Assembly (NCBI GenBank): GCA_934565615.1
Contig: CAKTIH010000034.1
Coordinates: forward strand, 1 to 16,631
Source: an uncultured Oscillospiraceae bacterium
GTDB lineage: Bacteria; Bacillota; Clostridia; Oscillospirales; Oscillospiraceae
Length of the DNA stretch: 16,631 nucleotides
Direction of reading: 5' to 3'
Made by a program: the position numbers and the translations under genes
Shown: positions 7,739-14,619 of the stretch, piece after piece
Layout of the letters: each line of letters starts with the position of its first letter
How positions within the stretch are numbered: position 1 is the stretch's first letter
Notes under the pieces: model-generated
Told to the model about the DNA's origin: nothing
The model's database searches: none
The model's input: only the letters and a program-made list of their open reading frames with translations

Positions 7739-8788
7739 ATGATACCCAGGAAAATGAAAGCTCTGGTAATGGAGCAGTATAAAGATTTCAGCATCCGCGA
7801 GTGGGACGTTCCGGAAATAACCGATACTCAGGTCCTCGTAAAGCTGAAGGCCTGCGCGATATGCGGAAGCGACGTCGGCGGCAGTGACGGGAAGAATGGC
7901 CGCAGGATCCCGCCTATCATCATGGGCCACGAGGCCAGCGGCGTGATAGTCAAAACCGGCAGTGCAGTGAGAGATTGGCACATCGGCCAGAGAGTGACCT
8001 TCGACTCGACCGAGTATTGCGGCGAGTGCAAATTCTGCCGCGCGGGCATGATAAACCTTTGCAGCCACAGGAAGGTGCTGGGCGTGTCCTGCGATGAATA
8101 CAGACGCCACGGCGCGATGGCTGAATACATTGCCGTTGAAGCAAGAACTCTCTATGCCCTGCCCGACAGCGTCAGCTTTGAGGAGGCCGCGCTGGTCGAG
8201 CCGCTGAGCATAGGCGTACACGCCGCGGCGATATCCCCGATAAAAATGGGCGACACCGTTCTTATCAACGGTGCCGGGACGATCGGCCTCATGACCCTGC
8301 TGGCCGTAAAGGCAAGCGGAGCGAGCCGCATTGTAATGTGCGACAGGAAGAACGACAAGCTCGCTCTGGCCCGCGCGATGGGCGCGACCGATACCGTCAA
8401 TACCACCGAGACAGATGCGGCGGAGTACTGCCGCAGCATCACAAACGGCGAGGGCGCTGACCTCGCGTTTGACGCCGTCGGTATGGAGGGCACCATCAAT
8501 ACCGATATCGCCGCGCTGCGCAAGGGCGGCTGCCTCGTCGCTATAGGGAACATGTCCAAGGAAATAAGCTTCCCGCTGCAGGACTGCATCACGCGCCAGA
8601 TCCGCGTTCAGGGCAGCTGCGCAAGCAGCGGCGAGTACGACATCTGCCTTAACATGATTGCCGGGCACAGCGTCGACCTCACCCCGTTCCTTCAGGTGAC
8701 CATGCCGCTGGAGCAGGGCAAGGAGGCTTTCCGGCGTCTGTTCGACCGTGAGCCGGGCATTCAGAAGATAATCCTCACGATGGATTGA
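7739..8788 (+). CDS. Zinc-dependent medium-chain dehydrogenase, sugar-acid/polyol type
   Basis: A 349-residue NAD-dependent alcohol dehydrogenase of the medium-chain superfamily, resembling sorbitol/L-iditol dehydrogenase, RspB and L-galactonate 5-dehydrogenase. The catalytic-zinc ligands C42, H64, E65 and E154 are present. The structural zinc site has four cysteines (C94, C97, C100, C108). The nucleotide-binding fold has GAGTIG at 178-183, and an Asp at the end of the second strand (CDR) favours NAD over NADP. The start is ATG 7739 with AAGGAG at 7728-7733; a second in-frame ATG at 7754 is less well placed. It sits 22 bases after the regulator and shares P1. Pairing with an enolase-superfamily dehydratase recalls the rspA-rspB pair. 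It may oxidise a hexonate or polyol so that it enters the pathway; the exact substrate cannot be read from sequence. Confidence 0.87.
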   Translation: MIPRKMKALVMEQYKDFSIREWDVPEITDTQVLVKLKACAICGSDVGGSDGKNGRRIPPIIMGHEASGVIVKTGSAVRDWHIGQRVTFDSTEYCGECKFCRAGMINLCSHRKVLGVSCDEYRRHGAMAEYIAVEARTLYALPDSVSFEEAALVEPLSIGVHAAAISPIKMGDTVLINGAGTIGLMTLLAVKASGASRIVMCDRKNDKLALARAMGATDTVNTTETDAAEYCRSITNGEGADLAFDAVGMEGTINTDIAALRKGGCLVAIGNMSKEISFPLQDCITRQIRVQGSCASSGEYDICLNMIAGHSVDLTPFLQVTMPLEQGKEAFRRLFDREPGIQKIILTMD

Positions 8789-8816
8789 TCTCGGCTTGTT
8801 GAAACCTCACAAAACG

Positions 8817-8884
8817 TACCATGCTTTTTTGTCTATAACTCAGATTTGCACGTTGAGTGTTGACAACGGCAGAAAAGCATGGTA
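8817..8884. repeat. Long imperfect inverted repeat spanning promoter P2
   Basis: TACCATGCTTTT (8817-8828) is the exact complement of AAAAGCATGGTA (8873-8884). Inside it TTGTC (8829-8833) pairs with GACAA (8862-8866), and ACTCA (8838-8842) pairs with TGAGT (8854-8858). The 3' half overlaps the -35 box and spacer of P2. In RNA from upstream it would form a 68-base hairpin with no U tract after it; in DNA it could be a two-site binding region. No intrinsic terminator is otherwise visible after the dehydrogenase gene. Confidence 0.6.
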
Positions 8885-8888
8885 AAAA
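8860..8888 (+). promoter_or_regulatory. Promoter P2 for the transporter-dehydratase operon
   Basis: A perfect -35 box TTGACA (8860-8865) is followed after 17 bases by a weak -10 box TAAAAA (8883-8888, four of six consensus bases). The predicted start near 8895 falls at the edge of the second operator copy, mirroring P1. The weak -10 box means the exact start is uncertain and an activator could be involved. Confidence 0.62.
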
Positions 8889-8893
8889 TAACT

Positions 8894-8910
8894 CGAAACT
8901 TGTCGGACAT
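8894..8910. promoter_or_regulatory. Operator O2, inverted copy of O1
   Basis: GAAACTTGTCGGACATC is the exact 17-base reverse complement of the sequence at 6900-6916 and contains the palindrome TGTC-G-GACA. It begins 34 bases downstream of the P2 -35 box, against 40 for O1 at P1. Just after it, TCCGCA (8910-8915) can pair with TGCGGA (8930-8935), giving a small hairpin in the dctP leader. Confidence 0.75.
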
Positions 8911-8959
8911 CCGCACAACTGACAACTAATGCGGAAATACAAAACAATTGGAGGAAACA

Positions 8960-10057
8960 ATGAAAAAAGCAATTGCACTCATTCTTGCTCTGGTCATGGT
9001 ATTCGCCCTGGCCGCATGCGGAAATCAGGCTGCACCCGCAGCAAGCACGGCTCCCGCCGCGGACAATGGCTCCGCCGCAGCTGCCGACGGCGACATCACT
9101 CAGGGCGAAAAGCTCAACATCAAGTGGTACGCCGTTCTTCCCGATAACCACCCCACCATCATGGCTTATGCAGACCTCTTCGATCAGATCGCTGAAGAGA
9201 CCAACGGCCGCATCACCTTCGAGATGACTGCCGGCGGCATCCTCGGTACCGAGCAGGAAGGCTTCGACATGGTCCGTGACGGCACCGTTCAGGGCGCAAT
9301 GATGAACACCAGCTACTATGAGAGCTACGTTCCCAACAGCCAGGGCTGGATGATGGCCTACACCTTCTCCGGCTACAAGCAGGCTCTTGCATACTTCAAC
9401 AGCGAAGAGCTCCTTGACCAGTGGAACGCCGACATCGCAGGCACCAACACCATGGCTCTCAACGCAGTCTCCCCCGGCTTCCGCTGCCTCACCTCCAACA
9501 AGGCCGTTTATACCCCCGCTGACGCAGCAGGTCTGAACATCCGCTCCATGGAGTCCCCGATGAGCCAGTCCTATGTCTCCATCCTCGGCGGCAACCCCGT
9601 TCCCCTTGCATGGGCTGAGGTCTACATGGGCCTGTCCACCGGCTCCATCGCAGGTCAGGAGAACCCCATCGCTCACATCCAGTCCTACAACCTCTTCGAA
9701 GTCCAGAAGTACCTCTCCTTCACCGAGCACGCACTTGTTCTTTCTTGGTCCATCTTCAACACCGAGTTCTGGAACAGCCTCTCCGCAGCCGATCAGGCAT
9801 ACCTGACTGAGAAGTTCAATCAGGAAGCTCAGATGTCCATCGATAAGGTCACCGAGTACACCGAAGAGACCTTCTCCAAGCTCGAGAGCGAATACGGCAT
9901 GACCGTTATCACCGAAGAGACCGGCCTTGACAAGCAGGCATTCATCGACAACGCAGCCAAGTTCTACGAGGAGAACTTCACCGATCCCGAGTATGACGGC
10001 TGGTGGGAGTTCCGCAATGCCGCTATGGAGTGGTGCGCAGCTAACCCCGTCGACTGA
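8960..10057 (+). CDS. dctP: TRAP transporter substrate-binding lipoprotein, DctP family
   Basis: The solute-binding subunit of a tripartite ATP-independent periplasmic transporter; in a Gram-positive cell it is tethered outside the membrane. The 365-residue protein has a lipoprotein signal with lipobox LAAC (Cys at residue 20), then an Ala/Ser-rich linker of about 25 residues, then the DctP fold. The conserved carboxylate-binding Arg is probably R195 in GLNIRSME, and the family signature GGNPVPLAWAEVYMGL with GQENP follows. The start is ATG 8960, not the in-frame TTG at 8948, because GGAGG at 8950-8954 is the ribosome binding site and the signal peptide begins at the ATG. Codon use is markedly uniform, rich in C-ending codons, as in strongly expressed genes. 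First gene of the P2 transcript; the substrate is probably a sugar acid such as D-galactonate, inferred from dgoD. Confidence 0.94.
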   Translation: MKKAIALILALVMVFALAACGNQAAPAASTAPAADNGSAAAADGDITQGEKLNIKWYAVLPDNHPTIMAYADLFDQIAEETNGRITFEMTAGGILGTEQEGFDMVRDGTVQGAMMNTSYYESYVPNSQGWMMAYTFSGYKQALAYFNSEELLDQWNADIAGTNTMALNAVSPGFRCLTSNKAVYTPADAAGLNIRSMESPMSQSYVSILGGNPVPLAWAEVYMGLSTGSIAGQENPIAHIQSYNLFEVQKYLSFTEHALVLSWSIFNTEFWNSLSAADQAYLTEKFNQEAQMSIDKVTEYTEETFSKLESEYGMTVITEETGLDKQAFIDNAAKFYEENFTDPEYDGWWEFRNAAMEWCAANPVD

Positions 10058-10076
10058 TAAACACGACACTTAGACA

Positions 10077-10110
10077 ATGCTCCGCTTATAATCAAACATA
10101 AGCGGAGCAT
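10077..10110 (+). promoter_or_regulatory. Intercistronic hairpin between dctP and dctQ
   Basis: A perfect 13-bp stem, ATGCTCCGCTTAT / ATAAGCGGAGCAT, with an 8-base loop. No T run follows (GCTTATAGAAAG), so it is not a classic terminator. Hairpins placed after the binding-protein gene commonly protect its 3' end and raise its level over the membrane subunits; partial termination is the alternative. Confidence 0.7.
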
Positions 10111-10140
10111 GCTTATAGAAAGAAAGGATGATACACAGCA

Positions 10141-10623
10141 ATGAAGAAAGTATTAAAGTGTATCTGGGACCACTATGACGACGCGCTTGCCTTCGTGACC
10201 TTTGTGGCGCTTTTCCTCGTAGTTCTTTTCCAGATGGTTGCAAGATCCGTTTTCAATTTCGGCTTTGTGTGGACAGAGGAGCTGTCCCGCCTGCTGCTGA
10301 TGTACGCCTGCTTCTCCTCGCTGCCCGTCATCCTCAAGACGCGCAAGGAGCTCAAGCTCACCTTGGTGACAGATCACCTGAGCAAGCGCAGCCAGATCAT
10401 CTTCGACATCGCCGTGCAGGTCATTTCGATCGCCACCTTCGCCTTCCTTGCTTACTGCGGATATAAGACGACCGTCTTCCAGCGCACCAATATCATGGCG
10501 GCGATGCGCTTCTCCATGGCTTACATGTACGCCGCGTTCCCGCTCAGTATGCTCTTCGGCATCACCCGCGCGGTGCAGATGATAGTCGAAGACATCCAGA
10601 AGCTGAAAGGAGTAAACGCATGA
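10141..10623 (+). CDS. dctQ: TRAP transporter small permease, DctQ family
   Basis: The small membrane subunit, which pairs with DctM to form the TRAP permease. The 160-residue protein shows four hydrophobic helices at about 13-35, 49-65, 84-106 and 120-145, the standard count, and has a tryptophan-glutamate pair in FVWTEELSR before helix 2 that is typical of the family. The start is ATG 10141 with AAAGG at 10123-10127, a rather long 13-base spacing. Its stop overlaps the dctM start by the four bases ATGA, so the two proteins are likely translationally coupled. Lies after the intercistronic hairpin that follows dctP. Confidence 0.92.
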   Translation: MKKVLKCIWDHYDDALAFVTFVALFLVVLFQMVARSVFNFGFVWTEELSRLLLMYACFSSLPVILKTRKELKLTLVTDHLSKRSQIIFDIAVQVISIATFAFLAYCGYKTTVFQRTNIMAAMRFSMAYMYAAFPLSMLFGITRAVQMIVEDIQKLKGVNA

Positions 10624-11900
10624 GTCTCGGTCTGTTTTTTGTTATCTTTTTCGCCTTGCTTCTGATCGGCGTTCCCATCTATCTTTCGATGCTTCTCCCG
10701 TCGATCATTTACCTTGTTTCGAACAACATGTCGCTGCTGATGATCGCGCAGAAGTGCATGAACGGTCTCAACAGCTACACGCTTATTGCCATCCCCTTCT
10801 TTATCATGGCGGCCTCCGTCATGAACCATGGCTCCGTTACCACACGTATTTTTAACTTCTGCCGTTCCCTTGTCGGCCACCACAGAGGCGGTCTCGGCTA
10901 CGTCAACGTCCTTGCGAGCGTCATCTTTGCGGGCATGTCCGGCTCCGCGGTCGCCGATGTCGGCGGTCTGGGGCAGGTCGAAATAAAGGCGATGCGCGAC
11001 GCGGGCTATGACGACGGCTTCACCATCGGCATCACCGCCGCGAGCGGCACCATCGGGCCGATCATCCCCCCGTCCATCCCCTTTGTCGTTTACGCGACCT
11101 ACTCCGGCGCGTCGACCGGCGCGCTCTTCATGGCCGGTATCCTGCCCGGCGTGTTCATGGCTCTTGTCCTGTGCGTGATGTGCTACTTCATCGCGAAGAG
11201 GCAGAACAGCCCCGCCGACCCGAAGTCCTCCGGCAAGGAGATCTGGAAGTCCTTCAAGGACTCCATTCTCGCGCTCCTCATGCCGATCATAATCATCGGC
11301 GGTATCTGGAGTGGCATCGCGACTCCGACCGAGGCGGCCCTGCTTGCCACGGTGTATGCGCTGCTGGTGTGCAGCTGCGTGCTGAAGGAGCTGCGCCTCA
11401 AGGATCTTTATGAGATCATCTGGGACACCATCTATAACACCATGCCCATCATGCTGGTCATCGCCGGTGCGACGATCTTCAGCTTCATCGTCTCCTATGA
11501 GCGTCTGGATACCATCCTGCTCAACTTCTTCGTCGGTCTTACCTCGAACAAGTATATCATTCTCCTCTGCATCGACCTGATGGTCCTTATCATGGGCATG
11601 TTCTTTGACTGCACTGTCATCGTCATGCTGCTGACCCCGCTGCTCATTCCCCTGGCCTCAAGCTTCGGCCTGAGCATGGTCCACATCGGTGTCGTGGTTG
11701 TTCTCAACGCGATGATCGGTCTGCTCACTCCTCCCGTCGGCTATTCCCTGTACGTGCTCAATTCGGTCACCGGGTACCCGGTCATGAAAATCGCCAAGTG
11801 GTGCGTGCCGTGGATGATACCTCTTGTATTCACGCTTCTTGTCATTACCCTTGTGCCGGGCATAAGCATGTGGCTCCCGGTGCTTCTCGGTATAGCATAA
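10620..11900 (+). CDS. dctM: TRAP transporter large permease, DctM family
   Basis: The large membrane subunit that carries the substrate, driven by a sodium gradient in characterised family members. At 426 residues it is of normal length and hydrophobic throughout, with about a dozen predicted spans. The family signature is clear: GMSGSAVADVGGLGQ from residue 105, followed by a Pro-rich GPIIPPSIPFV hairpin segment; the mirrored half has a LTPPVG-type re-entrant region near bases 11726-11743. The start is ATG 10620 with AAAGGAG at 10606-10612, overlapping dctQ by four bases. The VOC gene follows after 34 bases on the same transcript. Confidence 0.95.
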   Translation: MSLGLFFVIFFALLLIGVPIYLSMLLPSIIYLVSNNMSLLMIAQKCMNGLNSYTLIAIPFFIMAASVMNHGSVTTRIFNFCRSLVGHHRGGLGYVNVLASVIFAGMSGSAVADVGGLGQVEIKAMRDAGYDDGFTIGITAASGTIGPIIPPSIPFVVYATYSGASTGALFMAGILPGVFMALVLCVMCYFIAKRQNSPADPKSSGKEIWKSFKDSILALLMPIIIIGGIWSGIATPTEAALLATVYALLVCSCVLKELRLKDLYEIIWDTIYNTMPIMLVIAGATIFSFIVSYERLDTILLNFFVGLTSNKYIILLCIDLMVLIMGMFFDCTVIVMLLTPLLIPLASSFGLSMVHIGVVVVLNAMIGLLTPPVGYSLYVLNSVTGYPVMKIAKWCVPWMIPLVFTLLVITLVPGISMWLPVLLGIA

Positions 11901-11934
11901 CGGCAGGTATCTTATCAAGCTTCAGAGGTGACTT

Positions 11935-12417
11935 ATGGAAAATCAGTTTGTTGAAATGACGCAGGTCGGCATCGTCGTGCGGGATTTGGACGCCGTAATT
12001 GCCAACATGAAAAAGATCTTCGGCTGCGAGCCGAGCTTTGTCGGCGAGACGCTCAAGAGCGGCAGAAAATATTTCGGCAAGGAAGGCAATTTTGCCGCGC
12101 GCATAGCGTTGTTTGACTTCTGCAACATACAGTTTGAGTATATGATGCCCACAGAGGGCGAGAGCATCTGGCAGGATTTCCTCAATGAGCACGGCGAAGG
12201 GCTGCAGCATGTCAGCTTCCGCGTAAAGAACTTTGAGGACGCGGCCGCACAAATGGCGCAGGCCGGTGCCGTTGCCGAAATGCAGGGCTTGGCTATGGCG
12301 CGCCCCGTGCGCTGGGACTTCTTCAATACTGAGCAGATGCTCGGCTTCTCCGTGGAATGTGCAAGCCCTATGGAGCACCCGGAGGAGCACCCCAAATACC
12401 CGTTCGGGAAAGGCTGA
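11935..12417 (+). CDS. VOC-superfamily (glyoxalase-fold) metalloprotein of unknown substrate
   Basis: A 160-residue protein made of two beta-alpha-beta-beta-beta modules, resembling methylmalonyl-CoA epimerase and glyoxalase I. Likely metal ligands by position are E68 (QFEYMMP), H92 (LQHVSF) and E141 (GFSVEC). The first ligand, normally His in HVGIVV, is Gln10 here (TQVGIVV). No signal peptide, so it is cytoplasmic. The start is ATG 11935 with AGAGG at 11924-11928. It lies between dctM and dgoD, 15 bases before the latter, so it is most likely part of sugar-acid metabolism, perhaps an isomerase, epimerase or lyase acting on a 2-keto acid or lactone. Neither epimerase nor glyoxalase activity can be assigned; no CoA-metabolism genes are nearby. 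Confidence 0.82.
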   Translation: MENQFVEMTQVGIVVRDLDAVIANMKKIFGCEPSFVGETLKSGRKYFGKEGNFAARIALFDFCNIQFEYMMPTEGESIWQDFLNEHGEGLQHVSFRVKNFEDAAAQMAQAGAVAEMQGLAMARPVRWDFFNTEQMLGFSVECASPMEHPEEHPKYPFGKG

Positions 12418-12432
12418 AACGGAGAAAGAAAA

Positions 12433-13593
12433 ATGAAAATTACTTCCATGAAGCTGTATAAGCTTCCGCCCCGCTGGCTCTTCCTGAAAATTGAGACTGA
12501 CGAGGGCATATGCGGCTGGGGCGAGCCCGTCGTTGAAGGCAGTGCCGACACCGTACGTACCGCCGTTGAGGAGTTCTCCAGATATCTCATCGGCAAGGAC
12601 CCCATGCGTATTCAGGACCATTGGCAGGCAATGTATCGCTCGCGCTTTTACCGCGGCGGTCCGGTGCTGATGAGCGCGATCGCCGGTATAGATCAGGCTC
12701 TCTGGGACATCAAGGGCAAGTATTATAATGCACCTGTGTATGATCTCATCGGCGGTCTGTGCCGCGATAAGCTCAAGGTCTACAGATGGATCGGCGGTGA
12801 CCGTCCCTCTGATATCAAGGCTAACGTTACCGAGGCCTACGAGCAGGGCTACCGCGCCATCAAGATGAACGGCACCGAGGAAATGCACTGGGTCGATTCC
12901 TTCAAGAAGATACAGCAGGTCTGCGAGCGCGTCGCGGTCATCCGCGATACCTACGGCTACGATATGGACATCGCCGTCGACTTCCACGGCAGAGTACATA
13001 AAACTATGGCAAAGGTGCTCGCGAGAGAGCTTGACCAGTTCCACCTGATGTTCATCGAGGAGCCGGTGCTTCCGCAGAACAACGAGGCCATGCGCGAGAT
13101 CGCGAACAATACCTCCACCCCGATCGCATGCGGTGAGCGCATGTTCAGCCGCTGGGACTATAAGCCTCTGCTTGAGCAGGGCTATGTCGACATCATCCAG
13201 CCCGACCTGTCCCATGCCGGCGGCATAAGCGAGTGCATCACGCTCGCGAGAATGGCGGAAGCCTACGATGTGGCCATTGCGCCGCATTGTCCGCTCGGCC
13301 CGATCGCGCTCGGCGCGTGCATGGCGATCGACTGCGCTTCTCCCAACGCCTTCATTCAGGAGCAGAGCCTCGGCATACACTACAACAAGGGCGGCGATCT
13401 TCTCGATTACCTCGCCGATCCCAGCATCTACAAGTACAAGGACGGGTTCATCGAGGTCGTTGACCGCCCCGGTCTCGGCGTAGATATAAACGAGGACTTT
13501 GTCATTGAGGCCTCCGCGAAGTACGCCGAAGCAAACGGGGATTGGAAAAACCCCGTTTGGCGGAATTATGACGGCGTCATCGCCGAATGGTGA
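12433..13593 (+). CDS. dgoD: D-galactonate dehydratase
   Basis: Removes water from D-galactonate to give 2-keto-3-deoxy-D-galactonate, using Mg2+. The 386-residue enolase-superfamily protein (mandelate racemase branch) is collinear with E. coli DgoD (382 residues, compared from memory), including LPPRW, GWGEPV, FYRGGP and ACGERMFSR-like segments. Catalytic residues fall at the same numbers as in E. coli: Mg ligands D183, E209 and E235, the acid H185 (DFHGR), the base H285 (APHCPLGP) and E310 (IQEQS). The start is ATG 12433 with GGAG at 12421-12424. Last gene of the P2 operon, closed by the terminator at 13621. No KDGal kinase or aldolase is seen in the window, so later steps must be encoded elsewhere. 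Assignment is strong; related hexonates as side substrates cannot be excluded. Confidence 0.94.
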   Translation: MKITSMKLYKLPPRWLFLKIETDEGICGWGEPVVEGSADTVRTAVEEFSRYLIGKDPMRIQDHWQAMYRSRFYRGGPVLMSAIAGIDQALWDIKGKYYNAPVYDLIGGLCRDKLKVYRWIGGDRPSDIKANVTEAYEQGYRAIKMNGTEEMHWVDSFKKIQQVCERVAVIRDTYGYDMDIAVDFHGRVHKTMAKVLARELDQFHLMFIEEPVLPQNNEAMREIANNTSTPIACGERMFSRWDYKPLLEQGYVDIIQPDLSHAGGISECITLARMAEAYDVAIAPHCPLGPIALGACMAIDCASPNAFIQEQSLGIHYNKGGDLLDYLADPSIYKYKDGFIEVVDRPGLGVDINEDFVIEASAKYAEANGDWKNPVWRNYDGVIAEW

Positions 13594-13617
13594 CCCGGCT
13601 CACAGCATTTGAACAGC

Positions 13618-13660
13618 AAAAAAACACCGACGGAGTTCTCCTCTCCGTCGGTGTTTTGTC
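13618..13660. terminator. Bidirectional terminator between dgoD and the glycosyltransferase operon
   Basis: AAAACACCGACGGAG (13621-13635) and CTCCGTCGGTGTTTT (13643-13657) form a perfect 15-bp stem with a 7-base loop. On the + strand it ends in TTTTGTCTTGTCTT, and on the - strand in a run of seven T. It therefore serves dgoD and the converging - strand genes. Confidence 0.92.
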
Positions 13661-13665
13661 TTGTC

Positions 13666-14619
13666 TTATTCTTCTTCCCAAGTGCGCTCGCTGATTATAT
13701 AGCGCGGGCGGCGCTTGGTCTCCATGTATATCTTCCCGATGTACTCGCCTATGATGCCAAGGCAGATGAGCTGCACGCCGCTGACAAAGCAGACGATGCA
13801 CGTCATGCTCGCCCAGCCCGCGACGGCCTTGCCGCACAGCGCCGTGATGAGCGCCCAGATGCAGCCGATAAAGCTTATCAGCGCAACGACGACGCCGAAC
13901 CCCGTGATGAACTGGAGCGGCTTTACCGAAAGGCTCGTGATACCGTCGACCGCGAGGGCGATCATCTTCTTGAGCGGGTAGTGGCTCTCCCCTGCGATGC
14001 GCTCGGCACGTGAGTAGCTGACCGAAGTGCTCTTGAAGCCGACGAGCGGTATCAGCCCGCGCAGGAAGAGGTTGACCTCCTTGAAGTTCGCAAACTCCTT
14101 GAGGACGCGCGCGCTTATCAGGCGGTAGTCGGCATGGTTATATACGACCTCCGCGCCCATCATCGCGAGGAACTTATAGAAGCTCTGCGCGGTGAAGCGC
14201 TTGAAGAAGGTGTCCGTCTCGCGGCTGGAGCGCACACCGTAGACGACCTCGCAGCCGTCGAGGTAAGCGTCGACCATCGCGTCCATCGCATTTATGTCGT
14301 CCTGCCCGTCGCAGTCAATGGAGATCGTGATATCGCACTTGTCCTTCGCCTCCATGAGTCCGGCAAGGACGGCGTTCTGGTGCCCGCGGTTGCGGCTCTG
14401 GCTAATGCCTATATAATGCTCGTCCGCCTTTGCAAGCTCCTGGATGATGCTCCATGTGTTGTCCCTGCTGCCGTCGTTTACGAAAAGCACGCGGCTGTCG
14501 GCGCTTATCTTGCCCGCGGCGGTAAGGGACTTGAGCTTTTCGAGGAACATCGGCGCGGTGATCGGGAGAACCTCCTGCTCGTTGTAGCAGGGAATAACGA
14601 TAAATAGTCTTGGTGTCAT
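13666..14619 (-). CDS. GT2 glycosyltransferase, GtrB/DPM1-like polyprenyl-phosphate sugar synthase
   Basis: A 317-residue membrane-anchored family 2 glycosyltransferase, of the type that transfers a sugar from a nucleotide donor to polyprenyl phosphate on the cytoplasmic face. The GT-A domain (1-230) has VIPCYNEQEVL near the start, NDGS with D49, the DxD-type D102-C-D104 (DCDGQDD, where many relatives have DADLQDP), and SRNRGHQNAV. Two membrane helices follow at about 236-262 and 272-295, then GEYIGKIYMETKRRPRY, the classic end of this family. The start ATG overlaps the stop of the upstream gene as ATGA, with AGGAGG five bases before it on the - strand. Its product is probably used by the membrane protein encoded just upstream. 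Which sugar is not readable. Confidence 0.92.
   Translation of the reverse strand: MTPRLFIVIPCYNEQEVLPITAPMFLEKLKSLTAAGKISADSRVLFVNDGSRDNTWSIIQELAKADEHYIGISQSRNRGHQNAVLAGLMEAKDKCDITISIDCDGQDDINAMDAMVDAYLDGCEVVYGVRSSRETDTFFKRFTAQSFYKFLAMMGAEVVYNHADYRLISARVLKEFANFKEVNLFLRGLIPLVGFKSTSVSYSRAERIAGESHYPLKKMIALAVDGITSLSVKPLQFITGFGVVVALISFIGCIWALITALCGKAVAGWASMTCIVCFVSGVQLICLGIIGEYIGKIYMETKRRPRYIISERTWEEE

Noticed and set aside
6829..7794. A - strand open frame opposite the GntR regulator
   Set aside because: The regulator has a promoter, ribosome binding site and both domains; the antisense frame has none.
8788..8860. Catabolite-repression (cre) site upstream of dctP
   Set aside because: TGAAACCTCACA at about 8801-8812 only loosely resembles the cre consensus and lacks the central CG.
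8840..10069. A 409-residue - strand open frame opposite dctP
   Set aside because: Antisense to a gene with lipobox, signature motifs and strong codon bias. Its valine/glycine-rich composition reflects the opposite strand.
11845..13380. A 511-residue - strand open frame opposite dctM, the VOC gene and dgoD
   Set aside because: It crosses three well-supported + strand genes and shows no family features; it is a by-product of codon bias.
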